Part shown: positions 20,010-32,609 of the stretch, piece after piece
Position numbering within the stretch: the stretch's first letter is position 1
Layout: each line of letters begins with the position of its first letter
Assembly: GCA_020053795.1 (NCBI GenBank)
Contig: JAGVMN010000019.1
Location: 1 to 64,000, forward strand
Length of the DNA: 64,000 nucleotides
Reading direction: 5' to 3'
DNA from: Bacteroidia bacterium
Lineage (GTDB): Bacteria > Bacteroidota > Bacteroidia > NS11-12g > UBA9320
The notes under the pieces: model-generated
Seen by the model: the letters and a program-made list of their open reading frames with translations, nothing else
What the model was told of the DNA's origin: nothing
Database searches by the model: none
Program-made: the position numbers and the translations under genes

Positions 20010-20146
20010 AGAGTATCTGTCACAAAATCAGGTTGAGTTCTTGTTCAAAAATAAAGGACTCCCGATTTATTGCTTTGGATTTCAACCCTTATCTTTACGT
20101 CTGAATTTAACATTGGATATGGGTAATCACTGAAAAAGGCAAAAGA

Positions 20147-20998
20147 ATGAGTAAGCAGAATGACATTAAAATATTTGAAGATAAAAAAGTCAGAACCCTT
20201 TGGGATGAAGATCAAGAAAAATGGTATTTTTCAATTATTGACGTAGTTGAGATACTAACTGGCAGCCCAAGACCCAGAAAATACTGGAACGCTTTAAAAA
20301 CAAAACTGACAGCAGAGGGAAGTGAACTGTCCCATAATTTGGGACAGTTGAAAATGGCTGCTGGTGATGGTAAACTTCGTATTACCGATGTTGCCGACAC
20401 CGAACAACTCTTCCGCCTCATACAGTCTATTCCATCACCTAAAGCAGAACCTTTTAAACTTTGGCTGGCACAGGTCGCTTCCGAAAGATTAGACGAAATG
20501 CAAGACCCTGAATTGACTATTGATAGGGCTTTAGAACAATATCTGCAACTTGGCTATTCTGAAAACTGGATCAACCAACGTCTGAAAAGTATTGAGATAA
20601 GAAAAGAGCTAACGGACGAATGGAAAAAGCGGGGATTGAAGGAAGGGATTCAGTTTGCAACATTAACCGACATCATCACCAAGGCATGGGCCGATAGAAC
20701 CACCAAAGAGTACAAAATTCTCAAAGGTCTGAAAAAGGAAAACCTTCGTGATAATATGACTAATACCGAACTCATTTTAAACATGCTTGCCGAGGCCTCA
20801 ACCAAGGATATTTCTGCTGCTGTAGATCCCGAAGATTTTGAAGCCAGTAAAAAAGTGGCTAGGCAGGGTGGCAATGTAGCCAGAGTGGCAAGGTTGGAAC
20901 TGGAAACAAGAACGGGAAAAAAAGTGGTGACAGCAATGAACGCAAAAACAGCGTTACAACTGAAAGAGAAAGACAACGGGAAACGAAAAAAGGGATAG
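20147..20998 (+). CDS. BRO-N domain (phage antirepressor-like) protein
   Basis: IKIFEDKKVRTLWDEDQEKWYFSIIDVVEILTGSPRPRKYWNALKTKL ... LFRLIQSIPSPKAEPFKLWLAQVA. Confidence 0.75.
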   Translation: MSKQNDIKIFEDKKVRTLWDEDQEKWYFSIIDVVEILTGSPRPRKYWNALKTKLTAEGSELSHNLGQLKMAAGDGKLRITDVADTEQLFRLIQSIPSPKAEPFKLWLAQVASERLDEMQDPELTIDRALEQYLQLGYSENWINQRLKSIEIRKELTDEWKKRGLKEGIQFATLTDIITKAWADRTTKEYKILKGLKKENLRDNMTNTELILNMLAEASTKDISAAVDPEDFEASKKVARQGGNVARVARLELETRTGKKVVTAMNAKTALQLKEKDNGKRKKG

Positions 20999-21001
20999 TG
21001 C

Positions 21002-23515
21002 TCAATCCGGCACCGAAACCATCTGCTCCGAATACTCCGCTCTCGATGGCTCGGAAAATTCCCAGGTCAGGGCATCGGTTACCAATTCGGGTAAGAGAGC
21101 TATATCCAAAACCTCCAGCATGTTTTTGACGTAGTGAAAGGTCAGGTCTGTGAGGTAACTCGGCAATATGTCTTCTATATCCTTGCGGTTGCTTTCGCAC
21201 AAAATGAGCTCGCGGATACCGGCACGCTTGGCCGCCAGAATCTTTTCCTTGATGCCACCAACAGGCAATACTTTTCCTCTAAGGGTAATCTCGCCGGTCA
21301 TGGCCAAATGAGATTTTACCTTGCGTTGGGTAAATAATGAAGCCAATGAGGTGAGGATGGTTATCCCCGCAGAAGGGCCGTCTTTTGGGACAGCACCGGC
21401 CGGAAAATGGATGTGAATATCATAGTTGTCAAAAACTCTGTGGTCTATATCTAGGTAGCGGCAATGGGCTTTGAGAAAAGTAGTTGCTGTCATGGCACTT
21501 TCTTTCATCACATCGCCGAGCTGTCCGGTGAGGGTTAGCTTGCCCTTGCCTTTGGTCAGTGAACTTTCGACAAAAAGTATTTCTCCGCCAACCGAAGTCC
21601 ATGCCAAACCGGTAACAACCCCGGCGTGTTGGTTGTCCTGATAAACATCTTTTTCAACCTTTTGGTTGCCCAAAATAAGATTCATCTCATCTGTTGTAAT
21701 TATGGCTTCAACAGGATTGCCGGCTACCACATCTTTTGCCCTGCGGCGGGCAAGGGAGGCAATCTTTTTTTCCAATCCACGAACACCTGATTCGCGGGTG
21801 TATTCGTCTATGATCTTCTCCACGGTATTATCTGCAATTTTGAACTGGTTGTTTTTCAACCCGTGTTCTTTGCGTTGTTTGGGTATCAGATATTTTTTGG
21901 CAATCTGCACTTTTTCCTCTGCTGTGTACCCATTGATTTCTATGATTTCCATCCGGTCAAGCAAAGCCGGTTGAATAGTGTCGAGTCTATTGGCAGTAGC
22001 GATAAACATGACTCTTGAAAGGTCATAATCCAAATCCACATAATTGTCATGAAAGTTGTTGTTTTGCTCTGGATCGAGTATTTCAAGCAAGGCACTCGAA
22101 GGGTCGCCTCTGAAATCGTTTCCGATTTTGTCTATCTCGTCCAAAACAAAAATGGGGTTGGAAGTCCCGGCTTTTTTAATGTTTTGAATCACACGGCCCG
22201 GCATGGCACCAATATAAGTCTTGCGGTGCCCCCGAAGTTCAGCTTCATCGTGTAATCCTCCCAGAGACATGCGGATATATTCTCTGCCTGTGGCCTTAGC
22301 GACAGATCGCCCAAGAGAAGTTTTACCAACTCCGGGAGGGCCAAACAAGCAGAGAATCGGACTTTTCATATCACCTTTCAACTGGATAACAGCCAGGTAT
22401 TCAAGTATCCTTTCTTTTACTTTTTCCAGTCCGAAATGATCTGCGTCTAAAATCTTCTCAGCTTTTTTCAGGTTGAAATGACCTTTTGAATATTCCCCCC
22501 AGGGAAGTTCCAACAACAGTTCGACATAATTCAAACTGACCGAATAATCAGGGGATACCGGGTTGATTCGCATCAACTTGTCCAGCTCCTTATTAAAGGC
22601 CTTGCTTACCTTTGCATCCCATTTTTTCTTTTCGCCTTTGGCTCTTAAGAGCTCTATTTCTCTTTCGGGTGATTCTTGTCCAAGCTCTTCCTGTATGGCT
22701 CTAATCTGCTGATGAAGAAAATATTCCCTTTGCTGCTTATCAATGTCCACTTTCACCTTACTTTGAATCTGATTTTTCAGTTCCAGCATTTGAAACTCGC
22801 GGATCAAATGACCCAAAACAAGTTCGGCTTTCTTTTGCAGGCTCAACATTTCCAGAATTTCCTGTTTTTCAATTGGTCCAACGTTGAGATTGGATGAAAC
22901 AAAGTTGATGAGGAAATTTGGGCTGTCGATATTTTTTACCACCAGATTGGCTTCGGATGGAATGTTTGGCGAGAGGTCAACAATTTTCATAGCCAGATCG
23001 CGAACAGAATCAATCAAGGCTTTGGCTTCTTTGTTTCCTTTTGATTTGCCCTCGGCAATGATGGATACCCTGGCTTTGAGGTAAGGAGATTCCTGTACTA
23101 CTTCATTCATTTGAAATTTGCGTTTTCCCTGAATGATGACTGTCGTATTGCCGTCAGGCATACGAAGCATTTTGATGATATAAGCTACCGTGCCAATGTT
23201 GTATAAATCATTGTAACCAGGATCTTCCACCTCGGGATCCCTTTGGGCCACAACTCCTATGGTTTTGTCACCTTTGTAAGCGTCACGGATCAATTTGATG
23301 GATTTGTCTCTACCAACGGTAATTGGAAAAACCACTCCCGGAAACAAAACGGTATTTCGGAGGGGAAGAATTGGCAAAACCTCAGGAGCAAGCTCTTTAG
23401 AAATTTCGTCTTCCTCTTCCTGACTCATCAAGGCAATGAACTCTGGATTTTCGTTATCGTCATCGTGAATATTTGCTGCAAAAAATAAACTATCTTGGTC
23501 TTTCGTCATTGTCAA
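21002..23515 (-). CDS. lon: ATP-dependent protease La
   Basis: [63 protein letters not shown] catalytic Ser region. Confidence 0.96.
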   Translation of the reverse strand: MTMTKDQDSLFFAANIHDDDNENPEFIALMSQEEEDEISKELAPEVLPILPLRNTVLFPGVVFPITVGRDKSIKLIRDAYKGDKTIGVVAQRDPEVEDPGYNDLYNIGTVAYIIKMLRMPDGNTTVIIQGKRKFQMNEVVQESPYLKARVSIIAEGKSKGNKEAKALIDSVRDLAMKIVDLSPNIPSEANLVVKNIDSPNFLINFVSSNLNVGPIEKQEILEMLSLQKKAELVLGHLIREFQMLELKNQIQSKVKVDIDKQQREYFLHQQIRAIQEELGQESPEREIELLRAKGEKKKWDAKVSKAFNKELDKLMRINPVSPDYSVSLNYVELLLELPWGEYSKGHFNLKKAEKILDADHFGLEKVKERILEYLAVIQLKGDMKSPILCLFGPPGVGKTSLGRSVAKATGREYIRMSLGGLHDEAELRGHRKTYIGAMPGRVIQNIKKAGTSNPIFVLDEIDKIGNDFRGDPSSALLEILDPEQNNNFHDNYVDLDYDLSRVMFIATANRLDTIQPALLDRMEIIEINGYTAEEKVQIAKKYLIPKQRKEHGLKNNQFKIADNTVEKIIDEYTRESGVRGLEKKIASLARRRAKDVVAGNPVEAIITTDEMNLILGNQKVEKDVYQDNQHAGVVTGLAWTSVGGEILFVESSLTKGKGKLTLTGQLGDVMKESAMTATTFLKAHCRYLDIDHRVFDNYDIHIHFPAGAVPKDGPSAGITILTSLASLFTQRKVKSHLAMTGEITLRGKVLPVGGIKEKILAAKRAGIRELILCESNRKDIEDILPSYLTDLTFHYVKNMLEVLDIALLPELVTDALTWEFSEPSRAEYSEQMVSVPD

Positions 23516-23574
23516 TATGTCAGAAGGTGAATTTTAATTAGAAATGCAGTACACTTTCACAATAGCTGTGCCAT

Positions 23575-25323
23575 TCAATTATTGCTAAAAAGTCCAGCTT
23601 TTAAAGAAGCAATATAGAATAGACCGAAGCCACCACCAGCCATCATAAGGTAATAATAAACCTGCGGTGACAATTGTAGAATGAGGCTTCCGGTGAAGAA
23701 CAGTATTCCCACAATGCAACTTACGCCCCCAAGCCAGGCAAGAAACAGGTAGGGCAGACTTCGATTATCTGCTCCATATTTACCCCATGATCCCATAGGC
23801 TTAACCTTGTCGAAGAAAGTTTGCAACTTCGACTCATCCGTGGGTTTGGTTAAAAAGGTAACCAGCAGCCAGGCAATAGTTGTAATTCCAACAGTTGTGA
23901 AAATGGAACCCGGAGATTTGATCCAAAAGGAATCAAATCCATTTTCTTGCAAAATTTTTAAGGTTCCAAAAACCGCAAAAGGAACTATGGTAGCCGTAAT
24001 TTCACTCCAAACATTGATTCGCCACCAATACCAGCGAAGTATCAGCACCAAACCCAATCCGGCACCGCATTCAAGAATAAACGCCCAAACTTCTTTTATT
24101 GAACCGACCATTGTGGTCACCCAAAGGGCAAAAAACATCATCAGCATGGTGGTGATTCTGGAAACCCGAACGACTTGTTTGTCCGACTTGTATGATTTTG
24201 AAAGCGGAAGAAAAAGGTCATTAACCAAGAAACTTGCCCCCCAGTTGAGTTGAGTAGAGATGGTGCTCATATAAGCTCCGAAAAAGGCTGCCAATAATAA
24301 TCCTTTTAATCCATTCGGCAAGAAATCACGCATGGCCATTACATAGCCAAGCTTTTTGTCAACTGCGGCAAGGTCAGGATAAAGAACAATGGCACAAAGG
24401 CCAACCAATATCCATGGCCATGGACGCAGACAATAATGGGCCGCTTGAAAGAACAGCGTGGCTAACAAGGAGTGTTTCTCATTTTTGGTACTCATCATTC
24501 GTTGAGCCACATAACCACCCCCGCCAGGTTCGGCACCCGGATACCAACTGCTCCACCAAATGACCCCGATAAAGGCAATAAAATCTCCCCAGCCCAAAGA
24601 AAAGCTGCCTGAGCCCACTTTGCCCAGAGATGGGAAAAAGTTCAATGTTTCGGGTGGCAGTTTTTCTTTCAAACCGGTGATTCCTCCAATTTTGTCAGAG
24701 TTCACAACAAGGATAGACAAGACAACACAACCGGTCATTGCAAAAAGAAACTGGAACATATCGGTGACCACAACACCCTTCAGACCTGAGATAGAAGAGT
24801 ATATAGCCACAAAGAGCATTGAGCCTGCTGCGTACCAGATCAATTCATTTTCGGGAATATCGAAGAATACCGCTAAAATTGAAATCAAAGCTTTATTGAC
24901 CCATGCGATTACCAGTGCATTCATAAACAACCCAAGATAGATTGCTTTAATGTTTCTCAGCCATTTTGCTCCGAGACCGCTGTAGCGAATGTCTATCAAT
25001 TCCAGTTCAGTAAGGACACCGGACCGGTGCCACAAACGGGCGAAGAAAATGGTGGTTAGCATGCCACCCAGTACAAAGCTCCACCAAAGCCAGTTGCCTG
25101 CAATTCCTTTATCGGCAACAATTTCTGTTACCGCCAATGGAGTGTCGGCGGCAAAAGTTGTTGCTACCATGGATATACCTGCCAGAAACCAGGTCAGGTT
25201 TCGTCCGCCAAGGAAGAAACCCAGCATTCCTTTTTCGGCAACCTTGCGATAATAAAGGCTTATCAGGAGTGTGACTGCAAAGAAAGCAACAACGATTAAC
25301 CAGTCCAAAACAGAAAGATGCAT
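23575..25323 (-). CDS. Sodium:solute symporter family protein
   Basis: LDWLIVVAFFAVTLLISLYYRK, GGRNLTWFLAGISMVATTFAADTPLAVTE; about 13 TM helices. Confidence 0.85.
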   Translation of the reverse strand: MHLSVLDWLIVVAFFAVTLLISLYYRKVAEKGMLGFFLGGRNLTWFLAGISMVATTFAADTPLAVTEIVADKGIAGNWLWWSFVLGGMLTTIFFARLWHRSGVLTELELIDIRYSGLGAKWLRNIKAIYLGLFMNALVIAWVNKALISILAVFFDIPENELIWYAAGSMLFVAIYSSISGLKGVVVTDMFQFLFAMTGCVVLSILVVNSDKIGGITGLKEKLPPETLNFFPSLGKVGSGSFSLGWGDFIAFIGVIWWSSWYPGAEPGGGGYVAQRMMSTKNEKHSLLATLFFQAAHYCLRPWPWILVGLCAIVLYPDLAAVDKKLGYVMAMRDFLPNGLKGLLLAAFFGAYMSTISTQLNWGASFLVNDLFLPLSKSYKSDKQVVRVSRITTMLMMFFALWVTTMVGSIKEVWAFILECGAGLGLVLILRWYWWRINVWSEITATIVPFAVFGTLKILQENGFDSFWIKSPGSIFTTVGITTIAWLLVTFLTKPTDESKLQTFFDKVKPMGSWGKYGADNRSLPYLFLAWLGGVSCIVGILFFTGSLILQLSPQVYYYLMMAGGGFGLFYIASLKAGLFSNN

Positions 25324-25409
25324 GCGAGTAAGGATTAGGGGGTAAATTTATTTCATTTTCAGCTTTCAATCAGATAACAAATAAAAAAAATAATTACCCC
25401 ATAATTGCA

Positions 25410-25440
25410 TTTGGATTATCAAGTCTCCGCCGTATATTTG
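25410..25440 (+). promoter_or_regulatory. Bacteroidota-consensus promoter upstream of lipoprotein gene
   Basis: TTTG (25410-25413), 19-nt spacer, TATATTTG (25433-25440), 30 nt before the ATG. Confidence 0.65.
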
Positions 25441-25469
25441 CCGCCCAAATAGACAAAATTAAGAGCATT

Positions 25470-26336
25470 ATGAAAAAAGTAAAATTATTATTCCTGATGG
25501 CAGCAATTGCAGTTGGGACTTTTGTTTTTCAAAGTTGTAACGACAAAGAAAAGGTTGATCCAAAGCCGCCTACAATGAATTTTTTGGGTGGTGTTGGTTA
25601 CACTTCATCCGATGTGACCATTGGTGTAGGTACCCCATTTACCATTGGGATTACTGCAAATCATAGTTCAAAAATGAAAAATTTTAAGGTGACATTGTCA
25701 ACTGATGGCGGGGTGGCATTGCCGGTACTTGATTCTTCTATTAATACAGAAAATTTAACTTATTCCTTGACCGATGTGGCTGCTTCAACAGTAGGCGTTA
25801 CAAAACAGTATTCTTTCACCGTTACGGATAAAGATGGTCTTTCAACGACCATCACAATCACTATCACTGCCGCTACTACAAGTTCAACTCTGATCGAATC
25901 AACTACTGATGTAAAGGGTAAACCATTCAGGGTTTGGCATATTAAAGGCCCTAATTCAGGGGCTTTTGATTTATTAAACGGGAATGCTCTGACAATCGAT
26001 GATCCAAACAGTGAGAAGGATATTGTAGATTCTACCGCCATTGCCGAAATAAAAACATGGCCTGCACGGTGGGAATCCCGTAACGAAACCAGATTTAAAA
26101 AGGTTACTTCTAAATATAGTGCCATTACTAACACGACGGATTTGCAAAATGCTTGGAATAATTCTGGAACCAATGAACTTAGGTTTTATACCGGTATAAA
26201 AAAAGATGACGTTTTTATATTTAAATTGAGAAACGACCCATCTAAGCTCGTTTTGGTCGGAATTACTGATGTTGTGAATACAGGGGAAGTTGACAATTTA
26301 GATTACGTTCAATTTATTTTTAAGAAAGCTCCTTGA
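25470..26336 (+). CDS. Hypothetical lipoprotein
   Basis: Signal peptide plus lipobox VFQSCNDKE, Ig-like beta-rich region. Confidence 0.65.
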   Translation: MKKVKLLFLMAAIAVGTFVFQSCNDKEKVDPKPPTMNFLGGVGYTSSDVTIGVGTPFTIGITANHSSKMKNFKVTLSTDGGVALPVLDSSINTENLTYSLTDVAASTVGVTKQYSFTVTDKDGLSTTITITITAATTSSTLIESTTDVKGKPFRVWHIKGPNSGAFDLLNGNALTIDDPNSEKDIVDSTAIAEIKTWPARWESRNETRFKKVTSKYSAITNTTDLQNAWNNSGTNELRFYTGIKKDDVFIFKLRNDPSKLVLVGITDVVNTGEVDNLDYVQFIFKKAP

Positions 26337-26356
26337 TATAATGTGAATATGATCAG

Positions 26357-26394
26357 AAAAGCCGTTTCAAATTATTGAATCGGCTTTTTTGTTT
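26357..26394 (+). terminator. Probable intrinsic terminator
   Basis: AAAAGCCG ... CGGCTTTTTTGTTT stem followed by T-run, just after the lipoprotein CDS. Confidence 0.65.
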
Positions 26395-26434
26395 AATGCC
26401 AGAACTGTGTCATAGATTTGAAAAAAGTTGTGAA

Positions 26435-27406
26435 ATGAAGCGAATTGGTGTTTTTACTTCAGGCGGAGATTCTCCAGGGATGAATGCGTGTATAAGGGCG
26501 GTAGTGCGAACGGCCATTCATAACAAAATTGAAGTCACTGGTATTTTATACGGATATCACGGGATGATCAATAGTTTATTTACACCATTGGATTCTAAAT
26601 CTGTTGCCAATATTATTCAACGGGGTGGTACCATACTTAAAACTTCGAGAAGTGAAGAATTCAAAACAATAGAAGGCAGACGGGTGGCCTATGAGAATAT
26701 CAGGAAAGAAGGAATCGAGGGATTGGTTTGCATTGGCGGAGACGGCACCTACACAGGTGCAAAAATATTTTATGAGGAATTCGGTATTCCAAGTATTGGT
26801 CTGCCCGGTACGATTGATAATGATTTGTACGGAACCGATTTTACCATTGGCTATGACACGGCCATCAATACTGCCATTCAGGCGATAGATAAGATTCGCG
26901 ACACGGCCGATTCACACGATCGTGTTTTTCTTGTCGAGGTGATGGGGCGTGATACGGGTTTTATTGCCGTAGATGTTGGGATAAGTTGCGGTGCAGAAGG
27001 GATTATAATTCCTGAAGACGCTGGGGACACCGAACGGATATTTGATTTTTTCGGCAGGCACGGCAAAAGACAAAAGGCTTTTTCCATAATAGTGGTGGCC
27101 GAAGGAGACGAACAGGGAGGGGCATTGGAATTGGCAAAAAAGCTTAATAAAAAATTTCCGGAAATAAAAATCAAAACAACTATTTTGGGCCATGTTCAAA
27201 GGGGCGGCAGCCCAACGGCAAGAGACAGGGTTCGGGCATCAATACTTGGCTCTAAAGCAGTAGAAGCATTGTTAAAAGGAAGAAAAAATGAAACAATCGG
27301 TATCATTGACAATGTCCCAAGATTTACAAGCTACGCAGAGGCTATTGGTCGAAGAAAGGAAATCTCTAAGGAATTAATCAAACTGGGGGAGATTCTCTCT
27401 TCATAA
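26435..27406 (+). CDS. pfkA: 6-phosphofructokinase
   Basis: MKRIGVFTSGGDSPGMNACIRAVVR; GTIDNDLYGTDFTIGYDTA; EVMGRDTGFIA; earlier in-frame ATG spans the terminator. Confidence 0.93.
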   Translation: MKRIGVFTSGGDSPGMNACIRAVVRTAIHNKIEVTGILYGYHGMINSLFTPLDSKSVANIIQRGGTILKTSRSEEFKTIEGRRVAYENIRKEGIEGLVCIGGDGTYTGAKIFYEEFGIPSIGLPGTIDNDLYGTDFTIGYDTAINTAIQAIDKIRDTADSHDRVFLVEVMGRDTGFIAVDVGISCGAEGIIIPEDAGDTERIFDFFGRHGKRQKAFSIIVVAEGDEQGGALELAKKLNKKFPEIKIKTTILGHVQRGGSPTARDRVRASILGSKAVEALLKGRKNETIGIIDNVPRFTSYAEAIGRRKEISKELIKLGEILSS

Positions 27407-27414
27407 CCTTTTTG

Positions 27415-29418
<2,004 letters not shown>

Positions 29419-29484
29419 TCACATGTTCTTGCTCTTACTTTTCCACAAAAAAGGCACTTTTTTCACCTCTTTTTTCGAATGTAA

Positions 29485-30537
29485 TTAATAACTGAGTTCG
29501 CCTCTTAAATCGGTGCATAAAGACTGTACTCTTTTCGCTTTTTTTACATTGGCAAGAACCCACATCATTTTTGTTAAGGCGGCTTCTTTTGTCATATCCG
29601 AACCGCCGATGACACCTGCCTCAAGCAACTTCTTTCCTACCTTGTATTTGTGCATGTTCACTTTGCCTTTTACACACTGACTGATGTTCAGGATCAGCGT
29701 CCCTTTACTTGAGGCCTCTGAAAGTACATCTAAAAATTTCTTATTCATAGGGGCATTGCCCGCTCCAAAACATCTAAGAATAACGCCTTCAACTTCTTTG
29801 TCATCCAACAGACGCCGCAGTGTGCAGGGTTTTAAACCAGGAAATATTGAAATATCCAAAACATTTGTATTCAATTTTTTGGTCAGGCCAAATGGTTTTT
29901 GATCAGAAGCTGGAGCCATAATTAAGTTTTGGTTGAGGTAGATGTGTTCTCCTAACCGACCCAAAGGATGATAATTGGGAGATTCAAATCCGTCAAAATC
30001 ATTGGTGCTTGCTTTTGAAGAACGATTGCCGCGAAGCAAACGATCATGAAAACAGATCATTACCTCTGCAATAACAGGTAGCCCAAAAACACCAGCGGCG
30101 GCAATATGAATGGCGTTGCTAAAATTATTGATCGCATCGGTTCTAGAATGTGAGATGGGTAATTGAGAGCCTGTCAAAACTACAGGTTTGCCAAGATTTT
30201 GAAAAATAAAACTCAAAACACTGGCGGTATAAGCCATCGTATCTGTTCCGTGAATGATAATAAAGCCGTCAAAATCATCATAATTAGCTTCTATTTCTTC
30301 GGCAATCTGAATCCAGTGTTCGGGTGTTATTTGTGAAGAGTCAATGGGTGTTTTAAAAGAATGATAGCTACAAGTAATGCCTTTTTTTGTAAAATAACCG
30401 CCCGATTGTATGGAAGGCATGTATTGAGCTAACTGCTCCCAGGCTTTTGGTTCCAAAGCACTTTTTGGGTCAGAAGGGTTAGAGGGGGCCATCCCGATAG
30501 TACCGCCTGTATAAAGAATAAATATTTTTGCGGACAT
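29485..30537 (-). CDS. ansA: Type I (cytoplasmic) L-asparaginase
   Basis: KIFILYTGGTIGM and DGFIIIHGTDTMAYTASVLSFI. Confidence 0.93.
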   Translation of the reverse strand: MSAKIFILYTGGTIGMAPSNPSDPKSALEPKAWEQLAQYMPSIQSGGYFTKKGITCSYHSFKTPIDSSQITPEHWIQIAEEIEANYDDFDGFIIIHGTDTMAYTASVLSFIFQNLGKPVVLTGSQLPISHSRTDAINNFSNAIHIAAAGVFGLPVIAEVMICFHDRLLRGNRSSKASTNDFDGFESPNYHPLGRLGEHIYLNQNLIMAPASDQKPFGLTKKLNTNVLDISIFPGLKPCTLRRLLDDKEVEGVILRCFGAGNAPMNKKFLDVLSEASSKGTLILNISQCVKGKVNMHKYKVGKKLLEAGVIGGSDMTKEAALTKMMWVLANVKKAKRVQSLCTDLRGELSY

Positions 30538-30542
30538 CTTTT

Positions 30543-31472
30543 TCAGGATTCAACCTGTGCTGCCAAAAGATAGAGAACCGCCATCCGAACAGCCACCCCG
30601 TTTTCTACCTGTTCCAAAATGATAGCCTGCCCGCTGTCGGCCACCTCAGAAGTTATTTCCACACCTCTGTTTATGGGCCCGGGATGCATGATGACTATTT
30701 CTTTGCCGATGGCTTTCAACACATCAAGGGTCAACCCGTATTGCATGCTGTATTCCCGAAGGGATGGGAAATATTTGAAATCTTGTCTTTCATGCTGAAT
30801 CCTCAGCATATTGGCCACATCACACCAGGCCAATGCTTTTTTCAGATCGTATTCTACTGTGGCTCCCAGCGTGCTGATGAATTTCGGAATAAGGGTAGGG
30901 GGGCCGCAAACTTTTACTTCTGCTCCCAGTTTCTTGAGGCAAAGAATATTGCTCAGTGCTACTCTGCTGTGCAGAATATCACCTACAATCAATATTTTTT
31001 TTCCCGCCAAACCTCCGAGTTTTTCTCTGATAGAATAGGCATCCAGCAAAGCTTGGGTCGGGTGTTCATGTGTTCCGTCTCCGGCATTAATAATTTGGGA
31101 TTTGACATTTTTTGCAAGGAAAATACAGGCTCCCGGTGCGGGATGTCTCATCACTACCATATCCACTTTCATTGCCAGAATGTTGTTGACCGTGTCAATG
31201 AGTGTTTCACCTTTTGAAACCGAAGAAGAAGAAGCTGAGAAGTTGACAATATCGGCTGAAAGTCTTTTTTCAGCCAGTTCAAAGGAGATTCTTGTTCGGG
31301 TAGAGTTTTCGAAAAAGATATTGGCAATGGTGACATCTCTCAGCGAAGGCACCTTTTTGATAGAGCGATTGATGATTTGTTTGAAATTGTCGCTTGTCTC
31401 AAAAATGAGTTGAATGTCCTGTTCTTTCAGGTCCTTTATGCCAAGCAGGTGTCGGGTACTCAATCCCTCCAT
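30543..31472 (-). CDS. pyrB: Aspartate carbamoyltransferase catalytic subunit
   Basis: FFENSTRTRISFELAEKRL; VMRHPAPGA; GDGTHEHPTQALLDAYSI. Confidence 0.95.
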   Translation of the reverse strand: MEGLSTRHLLGIKDLKEQDIQLIFETSDNFKQIINRSIKKVPSLRDVTIANIFFENSTRTRISFELAEKRLSADIVNFSASSSSVSKGETLIDTVNNILAMKVDMVVMRHPAPGACIFLAKNVKSQIINAGDGTHEHPTQALLDAYSIREKLGGLAGKKILIVGDILHSRVALSNILCLKKLGAEVKVCGPPTLIPKFISTLGATVEYDLKKALAWCDVANMLRIQHERQDFKYFPSLREYSMQYGLTLDVLKAIGKEIVIMHPGPINRGVEITSEVADSGQAIILEQVENGVAVRMAVLYLLAAQVES

Positions 31473-31473
31473 T

Positions 31474-32016
31474 TCAATTTTTGGTTATGATCCATACTTC
31501 ATCTTTCGCTCCGTTTTCTTTCCAAAGCACTTCCACTTTATCGTGGGCCCGTGTATCTATTTTCTCTCCAACGTAATTCGGTTCTATGGGTAATTCTCTG
31601 TTGTGTACCCGATCAATCAAAACCAGAAGTTCGGTTTTAAGTGGTCTTCCGAAATCGGCCAGAGCGTTTAACGCTGATCTGACCGAACGCCCGGTGTAGA
31701 GCACATCATCAATCAGTATTACCTTTTTGTCTTCTACAATAAAATCGAGTTTGATGCTGTTGGGCACCAAAGGGCTGCTGCCCCGCCTGAAATCGTCGCG
31801 GTAAAATGTGCTGTCCAACTCTCCAAACTTTATGTTTTCATTTCCTGTTATCTCTTTTAATTTTTGATAAAGTCGCCGGGCAACTATAATTCCTCTTGGC
31901 TGAAGGCCAATGATGGCGGTATTTTGAAAATGGCCGTGGTTTTCCGCAATCTCAAGAGCGAGTCTTTGCAGGATGATACTGAGTTTATGGGCGTCGAGTA
32001 TTTGTCTCCGCTGCAT
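31474..32016 (-). CDS. pyrR: Bifunctional pyr operon regulator/uracil phosphoribosyltransferase PyrR
   Basis: VILIDDVLYTGRSVRSALNAL PRPP motif; adjacent to pyrB. Confidence 0.93.
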   Translation of the reverse strand: MQRRQILDAHKLSIILQRLALEIAENHGHFQNTAIIGLQPRGIIVARRLYQKLKEITGNENIKFGELDSTFYRDDFRRGSSPLVPNSIKLDFIVEDKKVILIDDVLYTGRSVRSALNALADFGRPLKTELLVLIDRVHNRELPIEPNYVGEKIDTRAHDKVEVLWKENGAKDEVWIITKN

Positions 32017-32017
32017 T

Positions 32018-32425
32018 TTATTTTTCAGAGTGCCAAATAATTCGGTCAAACTCTTTTTTAGTTAATGGACTTACTGACAATCGGCCGATTTTTACCAAAG
32101 CAATATTGCTCAGTTCTGCATCGGCTTTGATGGTTTCTAAAGAAACCGGCTTTTTTAGTTTTTTTGCCGGTTTTATATCTACCGCCACCCAACGTGGATC
32201 ATCGGCTGTAGGGTCGGGAAATGCGGTTTTAATAACCTCCGCTATTCCGACTATTTCTTTTCCATCGTTGCTGTGATAAAAGAGGCACCAATCGCCAATG
32301 ACCATAGTATTCAGGTGGATTCGGGCTGCAAAATTTCTAACCCCGTCCCAGGTGGTTTTTCCTTCTCTTTGCAACCTTTCCCAGGAATAGGTTGTGGGTT
32401 CTGATTTGATTACCCAGTAGTTCAT
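32018..32425 (-). CDS. EVE domain-containing protein
   Basis: MNYWVIKSEPTTYSWERLQREGKTTWDGVRNFAARIHLNTM ... GDWCLFYHS. Confidence 0.88.
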   Translation of the reverse strand: MNYWVIKSEPTTYSWERLQREGKTTWDGVRNFAARIHLNTMVIGDWCLFYHSNDGKEIVGIAEVIKTAFPDPTADDPRWVAVDIKPAKKLKKPVSLETIKADAELSNIALVKIGRLSVSPLTKKEFDRIIWHSEK

Positions 32426-32609
32426 TGGCAGCAAATGTAATGAAAAAGGGCTTTAATATGGGCAATTTTTCAATTTCAATGTGAATTGAAAAGCTCTTTA
32501 GAACCATGTTTTAACTGCCTGTTAAGGTTAAAGTAAGTTGATTAATGCGAACGAGTCAGATTTCAGGGTATGCTTTCATTTTGTATTTTTGGTGCCGCAT
32601 TTCATCGGC

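Noticed and set aside
30528-31413. Long plus-strand ORFs (229, 75 and 103 aa) opposite pyrB
   Set aside because: Antisense to pyrB; explained by codon bias on the opposite strand
32018-32425. EVE-domain protein as part of a defence/modified-DNA system
   Set aside because: Sits with pyrR-pyrB and has no nuclease or modification partner; looks like the common housekeeping form
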